Made by a program: the position numbers and the translations under genes. A model generated the notes under the pieces. That model was given only the letters and a program-made list of their open reading frames with translations, ran no database searches and was not told the DNA's origin. Shown here piece after piece: positions 39,285 through 46,457 of a stretch of DNA of 58,918 nt; the stretch's first letter is position 1; each line of letters starts with the position of its first letter. Source of the stretch: Patescibacteria group bacterium (GTDB lineage Bacteria; Patescibacteriota; Patescibacteriia; 2-12-FULL-60-25). The stretch covers positions 1 through 58,918 of the forward strand of contig JAGOTP010000004.1 in the NCBI GenBank assembly GCA_018061755.1. The letters are read 5' to 3'.

Positions 39285-39695
39285 ATGCCTACCAAGAAGC
39301 CCTCTCAGCCGCCCATCAAGTCATCTTCCGCCGCCAAGAAGACCTCCATCGGTTCTGCCGGAGCGAAGAAAGCGAGTCCTAAAGGGGATGATGCTCTTCT
39401 CGATGAAGACGCATTGCTTCCTGATGAAGACTTAGATGAAGATCTGGTTGACGAAGACGATGTGGAAGGTGATGTCAAAGAAGCAGACGCTGTGACCCCC
39501 GTAGAAGAGGAGGTCGAAAAAGCGGTCACTGAAGATGAGGAAGAGGAAGAAGATCCAGTCAATGAAGAAGAGATTCTCGCCAAAGGTGATGATCTTGAAA
39601 TCTTAAACTTGCTTGCCAAAAAAGCCAACCGTCTGGAAAAAGGCCTCGACGAGGATGAGCTGATGCCTGACGAAGAAGGCATGAACAGCTTCTAA
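39285..39695 (+). CDS. Acidic low-complexity protein
   Basis: The product is 136 aa from ATG 39285. The N-terminal 30 residues are basic with Ser/Pro/Lys (KKPSQPP, AAKKTS, AKKAS); the rest is dominated by Asp and Glu with a conserved-looking helix near the end (EILNLLAKKANRLEKGLDEDEL). It has no cysteine and no signal peptide. Such a basic-then-acidic layout recalls the N-terminus of sigma factors or chaperone tails, but no domain can be named. It is a plus-strand gene on the otherwise minus-strand arm. Confidence 0.6.
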   Translation: MPTKKPSQPPIKSSSAAKKTSIGSAGAKKASPKGDDALLDEDALLPDEDLDEDLVDEDDVEGDVKEADAVTPVEEEVEKAVTEDEEEEEDPVNEEEILAKGDDLEILNLLAKKANRLEKGLDEDELMPDEEGMNSF

Positions 39696-39715
39696 GCACT
39701 CATCTGATAAAAGCA

Positions 39716-39747
39716 GAAAACACGCTCCCGTCCGGGAGCGTGTTTTC
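39716..39747. terminator. Bidirectional terminator, 15-bp perfect stem
   Basis: GAAAACACGCTCCCG and its reverse complement flank a 2-base centre, with A-run and T-run on either side. It serves both the acidic gene (plus) and the exonuclease gene (minus). Confidence 0.9.
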
Positions 39748-39762
39748 TTATTTCGATCCGCT

Positions 39763-40344
39763 CTAGAGACCCAGCGAAAGATTGATTGCTTGCTTTGCTT
39801 CTGCGTTCGGCAGAGACAAAGGCAGTGGAATGCGCTGGGACTGTCCCTGACGATCGTTATAGGATACGTAACTATTCTGGAGGGCGAAGTCATAGACATC
39901 GCGCGTGACGCGCACATCTTGCAGACAATACTCACGGAGCTTATCGATCTCGCCTTTGCGCCAATATTCAACTGCCATCAGGCCATGACCAGACTTCCCT
40001 ACTCCCAAAGTCGCCTGAGCTACATCATCAAGCTTGATACGGAAGCCTAATTGCTTTTCGATCTCAACCAGGAGGTCAACCGTGGGCAACGCAGCCAGAA
40101 CACCCGTGTAGGACGTCTGGAGGCAGGGATAATCGAACCCAATGAGGTTATAGCCGATAATCCGGTCTGCACGCTCCAAACGAGGCCACAGGGCTGGTAG
40201 ATCCTCCTTGAGGAACGATTCAAAGGTATCCGTTTCGTAAAAGTAAGCTCCGACCAAGGAAACCTCTAACAAGGCAGGGTTATACGCGCCTACATCTTGA
40301 AAGGTATTTCGGGTTTCAATGTCGATAACGACTTCTTTACGCAT
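39763..40344 (-). CDS. 3'-5' exonuclease-like protein (RNase H fold, DEDD type)
   Basis: The product is 193 aa. VVIDIETRNTF provides the first D-E pair, IIGYNLIGFDYPCL the second Asp, and LREYCLQDVRVT the late Y-x3-D of DEDDy exonucleases. Similar predicted ribonuclease H-like proteins (YprB type) occur in many bacteria. Substrate could be DNA or RNA. It lies 41 bases downstream of typA, on the same strand. Confidence 0.75.
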   Translation of the reverse strand: MRKEVVIDIETRNTFQDVGAYNPALLEVSLVGAYFYETDTFESFLKEDLPALWPRLERADRIIGYNLIGFDYPCLQTSYTGVLAALPTVDLLVEIEKQLGFRIKLDDVAQATLGVGKSGHGLMAVEYWRKGEIDKLREYCLQDVRVTRDVYDFALQNSYVSYNDRQGQSQRIPLPLSLPNAEAKQAINLSLGL

Positions 40345-40385
40345 AGGGCTTGGAATGAACGAGGGGGTATCGCGAGAACGAAGAC

Positions 40386-42191
40386 TCAGCCGTTCTTTTG
40401 AGCGTCACGCTTGCGTTCGAATTCCTTCAAATACTGTTTGCGAATACGGAGCGATTTTGGTGTGACTTCGAGCAGCTCGTCTTCTCCCAGGTATTCCAAC
40501 GCTTCTTCTAAGCTCATGTCGCGTGGGGTATCGAGACCTTCGGCGACACCGTCACCCTTCGAGCGCATGTTGGACAGTTTCTTTTCTTTACAGACGTTGA
40601 CGGCCAAATCTTCTGGTTTAGCGTTCTGACCGATGACCATACCTTCGTAGACATCGACACCAGGACCGATAAAGAGCTGACCACGTTCCTGAGCAGCCTG
40701 AAGACCATAGGTGTTTGAGGTACCGGTCTCGTGCACGATGAGCGAGCCATGAGGAGCGCCGTCGATGGAACCAACGTGTGGCTGGTAGCCCAAGAAAAGG
40801 GTGTTGATGATGCCTTGGCCACGGGTATCCATCATGAATTCGGTGCGGTAACCGATCAACCCACGAGTTGGAATGATGAACTGGAGGTAACCGGTACCAT
40901 TTTCCATACGCATATCCTGCATTTCTCCCTTGCGGCGTCCCATCTTTTCGATGACGGATCCGGTCACACCTTCTGGACATTCGATCGAAACTTCTTCGAA
41001 TGGTTCCGTCTTCTTACCAGCTTCCTCTTTGAAAATAACCTGTGGGCGTGACACCTGAAGTTCGAACCCTTCACGACGCATACGTTCGATCAAAATCGAC
41101 AGGTGCAATTCGCCACGACCAGAGACAATGAAACAACCCTCTCCCCCACCAGATTCGACACGTAGAGCGACGTCGTTCTGCAATTCACGCTCCAAACGCT
41201 CTTTGATGTTACGCGAAGTGGAATACTGACCTTCGTTTCCAGCAAAAGGCGAGGTATTGACGCCGAAGGTCATTTTCACGGTTGGTTCCTCGATCTTGAT
41301 AACCGGCAAGGCTTCTGGATTCTGCGCATCAGCGATTGTTTCTCCGATGTTGATGTTGGCGACACCGGCGAAGGAAACGATATCTCCAGCCTGAGCTTCC
41401 TGGATTTCAGCACGACCCATACCGACAAATCCCATGATCGAGGTGATCTTGGATGGTGTCTGCTTGCCATCGCGGTCGATCCACATGACGTTGCCTGGTT
41501 TAAAGACACCACGCACGACGCGACCAATAGCCATTTTACCCTTATAGTTATCGTAGCTCACGTTTGCGACAGACACTTGAAGTGGACCAGTGGAATCGTT
41601 CTTAGGAGCTGTGACTTCTTTTAGAATCGTATCGAAAATTGGCGTAACACCTGTCATCGTCGAGAGATCTGGTTCAAGTCCAGCCTTCCCCTGCTTAGCT
41701 GACGCGTAGACAACCGGGAAATCCGTCTGTGCATCAGAAGCGCCGAGCGTAACGAACAAATCAAATGTCTGGTTCAAGACCCAGTCTGGACGGGCGTCTG
41801 GCTTATCGATCTTGTTGATGACGAGAATGATGCGGTGACCAGCCTCAATGGCTTTTTTCAACACGAAACGCGTCTGAGGCATCGGACCTTCTTTGGCGTC
41901 GACCAAAAGCAAGACACCGTCGACCAAGTTCATGATGCGTTCCACTTCTCCGCCGAAGTCAGCGTGGCCTGGCGTGTCTACAATGTTGATCTTGGTATTC
42001 TTGTAGAGAACGGCAGCGTTTTTGGCCAAAATCGTAATCCCACGTTCACGTTCCAGCTCGTTGGAATCCATGATCGTTTCTCCTTCCAAACCGCTCTCGC
42101 GGAAGGTATCGGACTGCTTCAAAAGAGCGTCGGCCAGGGTGGTTTTACCGTGGTCAACGTGGGCGATGATGGCGATATTGCGGATATCCAT
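40386..42191 (-). CDS. typA: GTP-binding protein TypA/BipA
   Basis: A ribosome-associated translational GTPase used in stress and late ribosome assembly. The 601-aa product starts at ATG 42191 ([18 protein letters not shown]); the frame is open further upstream but without typical residues. G motifs: AHVDHGKTT (G1), G2 threonine in [17 protein letters not shown] (G3), NKIDKP (G4) and the SAK-like YASAKQG (G5). The C-terminal TypA domain has [20 protein letters not shown]. Length is normal. Confidence 0.95.
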   Translation of the reverse strand: MDIRNIAIIAHVDHGKTTLADALLKQSDTFRESGLEGETIMDSNELERERGITILAKNAAVLYKNTKINIVDTPGHADFGGEVERIMNLVDGVLLLVDAKEGPMPQTRFVLKKAIEAGHRIILVINKIDKPDARPDWVLNQTFDLFVTLGASDAQTDFPVVYASAKQGKAGLEPDLSTMTGVTPIFDTILKEVTAPKNDSTGPLQVSVANVSYDNYKGKMAIGRVVRGVFKPGNVMWIDRDGKQTPSKITSIMGFVGMGRAEIQEAQAGDIVSFAGVANINIGETIADAQNPEALPVIKIEEPTVKMTFGVNTSPFAGNEGQYSTSRNIKERLERELQNDVALRVESGGGEGCFIVSGRGELHLSILIERMRREGFELQVSRPQVIFKEEAGKKTEPFEEVSIECPEGVTGSVIEKMGRRKGEMQDMRMENGTGYLQFIIPTRGLIGYRTEFMMDTRGQGIINTLFLGYQPHVGSIDGAPHGSLIVHETGTSNTYGLQAAQERGQLFIGPGVDVYEGMVIGQNAKPEDLAVNVCKEKKLSNMRSKGDGVAEGLDTPRDMSLEEALEYLGEDELLEVTPKSLRIRKQYLKEFERKRDAQKNG

Positions 42192-42305
42192 AGAAGTAGA
42201 GGTTGGTCTAGATAAAAACAGGCGCCGTTGCCGGCGTAACTGGGCGAAATGATAGATGAAAACCGGCTTCACGTCAAAGGAGACGATCTGGAACCGAAAG
42301 GTCAT

Positions 42306-42600
42306 TAAAAACGCGAAAGGGCTCCCCTAGGTTGGGAAGCCCTGCGAAAGGCGACGAAGAGTGTTCGCCAGCCGGTGAGGTAACCGGATCCGGACTACCT
42401 CCCGCTCATGACCAATTTCGTTGGCACACTGGGAGGAGGGACCAGGCGCCTACGAGTACAGCAGCGGATGGTGAGACGCTACTGCACAGTCTCAAGAGCA
42501 GAGAAGGATTGACGATGGGGAGGCATCGCTGTCCAAGGCTCTGCTCAAGGAGCGGGAGGTAATCCGGACGGAAGCCGTTGCCCGTCTCGCACTCTTCCGG
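42306..42600 (-). ncRNA. Highly structured non-coding RNA upstream of typA
   Basis: Long-range pairing is clear. Helix A joins 42356-42363 with 42590-42597 (8 bp). Helix B joins 42388-42407 with 42550-42569 (18 of 20). Helix C joins 42496-42503 with 42539-42546 (8 bp). Small hairpins sit at 42372-42387, 42513-42528 and about 42570-42590. On the minus strand the block ends in a hairpin (AGGGCT/AGCCCT, 42318-42343) and five T, so I read it as a minus-strand transcript of about 300 bases. No conserved RNase P, tmRNA or SRP core words are seen; the stem-bubble-stem plan recalls 6S RNA but this is unproven. Confidence 0.55.
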
Positions 42601-42750
42601 GATGCGGTGGCTAATCGCCAGGAAGCGCAAAAACGTTCAACGAGCGTCTGCAGATACGGGTTCGAAACCCGATCTTAGCTTTAAGCTGCGCCTATTGTTA
42701 GCGAGTTTCTTCTCGAGCGTCAAGAAACTTCAAGACGAATATCCCTTCTT

Positions 42751-42763
42751 TTGTGTCGTAAAA
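42751..42763 (-). repeat. Polar 13-bp motif copy 8 (12/13)
   Basis: TTGTGTCGTAAAA on the plus strand, extended to CGTTTTA like copy 6; right-arm orientation, non-coding. Confidence 0.65.
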
Positions 42764-42789
42764 CGTTTTAGATTTAGGTAAAATAATTG

Positions 42790-42870
42790 GAAGCCTGTTG
42801 TGTCCCTAGGGTCTCTGACCCTACCATTGGACGGACCGGGAGTGTTCCCGGCGGGATGACGAGGGCTTCC
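42790..42870. ncRNA. Folded RNA element A (multi-helix)
   Basis: GGAAGCC/GGCTTCC closes an 81-base element with a 7-bp stem. Inside are GTCCC/GGGAT, a 7-bp hairpin TAGGGTC-TCT-GACCCTA and a CCGG/CCGG hairpin. The fold is symmetric enough to be read from either strand. It does not match a riboswitch class I know. Confidence 0.45.
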
Positions 42871-42939
42871 GTGAGAGCAGATAGAGAACAAGTATTCCCT
42901 ACCTGTGAACGTACGCGTTAAACGTATTTTGAGCTTTTG

Positions 42940-42990
42940 GGAATCAGGAGCGAACCCTTTGCAGGGAGTTTTCACCGCTCGACCAATTCC
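42940..42990. ncRNA. Folded RNA element B (three nested stems)
   Basis: GGAAT/ATTCC, GAGCG/CGCTC and CCCT/AGGG are nested in that order. It lies 60 bases before the GH1 start. As a leader it could control the glycosidase gene; as part of a minus-strand RNA it would lie 5' of the block at 42306-42600. Confidence 0.45.
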
Positions 42991-43050
42991 TACTCCCATC
43001 ACATACCTTGTCAGCCGATCCGTCAAGCGGCCATACTTGAGGCAATACCT

Positions 43051-44247
43051 ATGAACTCCCCTTCTCCCAAACAGGACTTTTTATGGGGCGCTGCTACCTC
43101 TAGCCACCAAGTTGAAGGGAACAATCAGCTGAATGATTGGTGGGACTGGGAAAAACGCAACCAACCGGAGACGAAGCAGTCAGGCCTAGCCTGTGATCAA
43201 TGGCAGCGCTGGGAAGAAGACGTGGTACTTATCAAGGAACTGGGTCATAACGCGCATCGTCTCTCACTAGAATGGTCACGGATTGAACCGACAGAAGGAG
43301 TATTCGATGAAACAGCGCTCGACCACTATAAGCTCATCCTTCAGACGCTCCATAAGCACGGGATCAAAACCGTCGTCACTCTTCATCATTTCACTAACCC
43401 ACAATGGTTGATGGTAAATGGTGGATGGGTAAACTCTTGCGTCGTAAAACGATTTAGTCGTTATGTAGAAAAAGTGATCCAGGTCTTAGGGAATGAAATG
43501 GATTTCGTTTTGACGATCAATGAACCGGGCGTCTATGCGTTCATGTCCTACCAAGTTGGGGCGTGGCCTCCGCAGGAAAGGAGTATCTGGAGAATGGCTC
43601 GTGTGTTTTGGAATATGAGTCGAGCCCATCGTGCAGCTTACGACATCATTAAACACCGTCTCCCCTCTCTTCCCGTGAGCATCGCGCATAATGTCAGCAC
43701 CTTTGAGGCGGTTCATCCAAAGAGTCTGCGAGAACGTTTTGCTGCGCGTTGTTACAACTGGTTCAACAATCAGCTCTTCTATTCGCTGAGCGGATTACGA
43801 ACGCACGATGTCTTAGGTGTGAACTATTACTTCCATCGTCGTCTAGACGCAAAGGGAAGACTCTGGCCACGTTTTCAGGATCCCAAAGAGACGGGAAGAG
43901 CCGTCAGTGATCTTGGTTGGGAATTATTTCCAGAGGGCCTGGGACGAGCTGTCGATCTCCTACGAGGCTATCGTAAACCAATTCTTGTTACAGAACATGG
44001 CTTGGCAGATGCAGTCGACTCACGTCGACCAGAGTTCATTCGAGAGAGCTTGGGTGTGTTACTCAAACGCAGAGAAGAGGGCGCCCCCGTCATCGGGTAT
44101 CTTCATTGGAGTCTCATGGATAATTTTGAATGGGCAGATGGCTTTGAGCCGCGATTTGGTCTGGTTGAGGTCGACTACGTGACTCAAAAACGTACACCCA
44201 GACCATCGGCCTGGGTGTACAAAGACATCATAGAGAAATATAGCTAG
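43051..44247 (+). CDS. GH1-family beta-glycosidase
   Basis: The product is 398 aa, shorter than most GH1 enzymes (430-480), but the barrel is complete. It has FLWGAATSSHQVEG at the start, LHHFTNPQWL, the acid/base Glu in TINEPG, GVNYYF, the nucleophile Glu in VTEHG (ITENG in most) and the sugar-site YLHWSLMDNFEWADGFEPRFGL. It probably hydrolyses beta-linked disaccharides in the cytoplasm, as no signal peptide is seen. It is a plus-strand gene on the minus-strand arm and overlaps the convergent nuclease gene by 4 bases. An exact copy of the polar motif is in the coding region. Confidence 0.9.
   Translation: MNSPSPKQDFLWGAATSSHQVEGNNQLNDWWDWEKRNQPETKQSGLACDQWQRWEEDVVLIKELGHNAHRLSLEWSRIEPTEGVFDETALDHYKLILQTLHKHGIKTVVTLHHFTNPQWLMVNGGWVNSCVVKRFSRYVEKVIQVLGNEMDFVLTINEPGVYAFMSYQVGAWPPQERSIWRMARVFWNMSRAHRAAYDIIKHRLPSLPVSIAHNVSTFEAVHPKSLRERFAARCYNWFNNQLFYSLSGLRTHDVLGVNYYFHRRLDAKGRLWPRFQDPKETGRAVSDLGWELFPEGLGRAVDLLRGYRKPILVTEHGLADAVDSRRPEFIRESLGVLLKRREEGAPVIGYLHWSLMDNFEWADGFEPRFGLVEVDYVTQKRTPRPSAWVYKDIIEKYS
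43437..43449 (-). repeat. Polar 13-bp motif copy 9 (exact, inside GH1 gene)
   Basis: TTGCGTCGTAAAA on the plus strand, encoding Cys-Val-Val-Lys; right-arm orientation even though the host gene runs the other way from its neighbours. Confidence 0.75.
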
Positions 44248-45596
44248 CTCAGATCCACTGTTTCACTCAATCTTGGAGCGTGCGCTTGGATACCCAACTC
44301 TTCCGTAAGGCGTGTTGCGAGCGCGATCGCCGTCCCCTCTTCTCCGTGCGTACAGAAGACGTGTTTCGGTAAACCGGAAGCAGAACGGATCCAGTTGATA
44401 AGCGTCGGCTGGTCGGCGTGGGCGCTATAGGCACCGATGCTCTTGACTGAGGCACGCACCTCAATCCGTTCTCCCAAGACGGTGACCGTCTTCTCGCCAC
44501 TATACAGACGTCGTCCAAGTGTTCCTTGCGCTTGATAGCCAATAATCAGAATCGTATTCTTAGGGTTGCCTAAATAACGAACGAGATGATGCAAGATTCT
44601 CCCACCGTTCATCATGCCAGCGCCTGAGATAATGACCTTTGGGGGTGGAACAAAGTTGATCTTTTTTGATTCATCGCGGAGCTCACACAGATGCAAACCA
44701 TCAAAATCGAAGAGATCGTCACCCGCTGATACTCTGCGGAGCGCTTCAGGGTCGTAGTATTGAGGGTAAGCTCGAATGACTCTCGTGGCTCGAATGGCCA
44801 TCGGACTGTCCAGATAGACATCGATCTTAGGGAGCTTCTTCTGTTCAACCAAGTTATTCAATTCATAGAGGAGCTGCTGCGTACGCTCAATGGCGAAGGC
44901 CGGAATCAACAGCACCCCCTCTTTTTTAATGGTCTGCATAATCAATTCATGAAGTTTTTCGCTACGGGAAGACTCGTCCTCATGAATACGATTGCCGTAA
45001 GTTGATTCCATGACAACAGCGTCCATGTCGGAGAGCTGAGCCGTGGCCCGCAAAATGGGAACGTGGGTATTCCCCAAATCCCCCGAGAAAGCCAGTTTTG
45101 CTCCTCCCTGTTCACGGATTTCAATAAAAGCGCTCCCAAAGATATGACCGGCTTCACGGAAGCGAACCATCAAATCTTCCATGCGAATAGAGTGACTGTA
45201 CTCACAAGGAACAGAACGCTTCAGTACCTGCGTCACATCGTCTTCGCTGTAAAGCATCGGGCGGGCGTCGCGCCGATGGTTTTCTTCCATGATGTGGTAG
45301 GCATCTTCCAAAACCAACTTCATGAGATCGATAGTTGGAGCTGTGGCGTAGATTTTGCCTTTGAAGCCTTGTTTGATCAGACGCGGCAAACGGCCCGTGT
45401 GGTCTAAATGAGCGTGCGTGATAAAGACCGCATCGATGGTGGCTGGTTGGATGAAGACCTCTTCGAAGTTACGCGCTTCACAAAACTCACAACCTTGAAA
45501 CATGCCGCAGTCAACCAGGATGCGGGCTCGTTTGGTTTCAACGAGATAACAGGAACCCGTGACTTCGCGGGCAGCTCCAAGGAACGTCAATTTCAT
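44244..45596 (-). CDS. Beta-CASP metallo-beta-lactamase RNA nuclease
   Basis: The product is 450 aa. It has the metallo-beta-lactamase motifs THAHLDHTGRLP (motif 2), AGHIFGSAF (motif 3), SGDLG (motif 4), and the beta-CASP region with VMESTYGNR, PAFAIERTQ, SPMA and the late SAHADQ. These are the marks of the CPSF-100/YSH1-like group of RNA exo/endonucleases. It likely processes or degrades RNA in the cytoplasm. Zinc ligands are complete. Confidence 0.92.
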   Translation of the reverse strand: MKLTFLGAAREVTGSCYLVETKRARILVDCGMFQGCEFCEARNFEEVFIQPATIDAVFITHAHLDHTGRLPRLIKQGFKGKIYATAPTIDLMKLVLEDAYHIMEENHRRDARPMLYSEDDVTQVLKRSVPCEYSHSIRMEDLMVRFREAGHIFGSAFIEIREQGGAKLAFSGDLGNTHVPILRATAQLSDMDAVVMESTYGNRIHEDESSRSEKLHELIMQTIKKEGVLLIPAFAIERTQQLLYELNNLVEQKKLPKIDVYLDSPMAIRATRVIRAYPQYYDPEALRRVSAGDDLFDFDGLHLCELRDESKKINFVPPPKVIISGAGMMNGGRILHHLVRYLGNPKNTILIIGYQAQGTLGRRLYSGEKTVTVLGERIEVRASVKSIGAYSAHADQPTLINWIRSASGLPKHVFCTHGEEGTAIALATRLTEELGIQAHAPRLSETVDLS

Positions 45597-45656
45597 AAGA
45601 ACACAGGTAGTGTACTCGTTTCGAGACTAGAAGAGTAGTGGCTGAGGAAGCTATTC

Positions 45657-46454
45657 CTAGTCCTGGCCCTTCATTTTATTGCGATTTTTCTGTTGATGAA
45701 GCCAGTCTATGAGGGCTGTACTCGCCCGTCCTTCGAGAAGACGAAGTCCACGGGTCACATACTGATCTCTGGCAGCATTCGTTATCGTACCTAGGTATTT
45801 CTTCATTAGTTCTGGCCGATCTTCTTCCTTCTCAAAGAAGCGTATCCGAACCATGTCCAACTGCCTGATCTGAGACTCCCTGATCTCACCGAGCATTCGC
45901 ACGGACACACGAACGAATTCTTCGTGCATCTCATCTTGCAGCCTCTTTGCCTCCATTTTCTGTCTTTCTACATCAGCTTCTGCTAGAACTTTTTCCTTAG
46001 CTCTTTCCCCCTTTCGTGCAAGCGCCACTTCATGCTTAAGTACATCCTTAAGATAATTACGTACCGCTGTTAGTGCGTAACTCTTTGGCCTCTCCGCCTT
46101 TCCCGCCATAAGCTTGCCTAGGAGATGGTTCACCTGATCATCCGTGACTTGATATTTCACACGCTTGAACTCATCCCGTATTACCGTCTCATAGAAAGCG
46201 CGTCGGTCTTCTGGTGCTGAGAGCACTATTTCAGATTCACGTGTAGAGGCCTCAAACTTGCTCTTACGTGCAATTGCCGAAAATAGCACAAAACTGTGAG
46301 GCCTATTACTATCCTTCATCTTAGAGACTACTTCTTGCACGTCTTCTTCATCAAAGGGAATACGATGCTTTTTCCAGTACTCTTCGAGGTAAGTCTTGGC
46401 TTTCGATTCAGAGAACCCGGTCCCCATTTCATGACGACTACTCATATGTCGCAT
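45657..46454 (-). CDS. Sigma-like or helical DNA-binding protein with internal duplication
   Basis: The product is 265 aa and basic. The segment RPKSYALTAVRNYLKDVLKHEVALARKGER (near residues 123-152) resembles sigma-70 region 2.4 of ECF factors (SWLYRIARN.. D.LRR). The late region IRQLDMVRIRFFEKEEDRPEL, then KYLGTITNAARDQYVTRGLRLL, resembles region 4. An earlier segment (about 31-67, RPHSFVLFSAIARK) repeats the first half in weaker form. The start lies three bases after the dnaE stop (TAG-ACT-ATG), so translation is coupled. An ECF-like role is a hypothesis only. Confidence 0.45.
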   Translation of the reverse strand: MRHMSSRHEMGTGFSESKAKTYLEEYWKKHRIPFDEEDVQEVVSKMKDSNRPHSFVLFSAIARKSKFEASTRESEIVLSAPEDRRAFYETVIRDEFKRVKYQVTDDQVNHLLGKLMAGKAERPKSYALTAVRNYLKDVLKHEVALARKGERAKEKVLAEADVERQKMEAKRLQDEMHEEFVRVSVRMLGEIRESQIRQLDMVRIRFFEKEEDRPELMKKYLGTITNAARDQYVTRGLRLLEGRASTALIDWLHQQKNRNKMKGQD

Positions 46455-46457
46455 AGT

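Larger units (their letters stand above)
42601..43050. other. Non-coding stretch before the GH1 gene
   Basis: No coding frame is convincing. It contains a tRNA T-arm-like hairpin (CGGG-TTCGAAA-CCCG near 42657), the polar motif at 42751, and two further folded blocks (42790-42870 and 42940-42990). It may be the continuation of the structured RNA region or a long leader of the GH1 gene. Confidence 0.45.

Noticed and set aside
42306-42600. Identification of the structured RNA as RNase P RNA
   Set aside because: I looked on both strands for the conserved GAGGAAAGTCC, GGTAAGAGC and ACAGAA-type words and found none, and the nested helix order does not match P1-P4.
42940-42990. tRNA-Cys-like sequence on the minus strand (CTGCAAA loop)
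   Set aside because: The presumed anticodon stem has a mismatch and no T arm or acceptor stem follows; the segment folds better as three nested stems.
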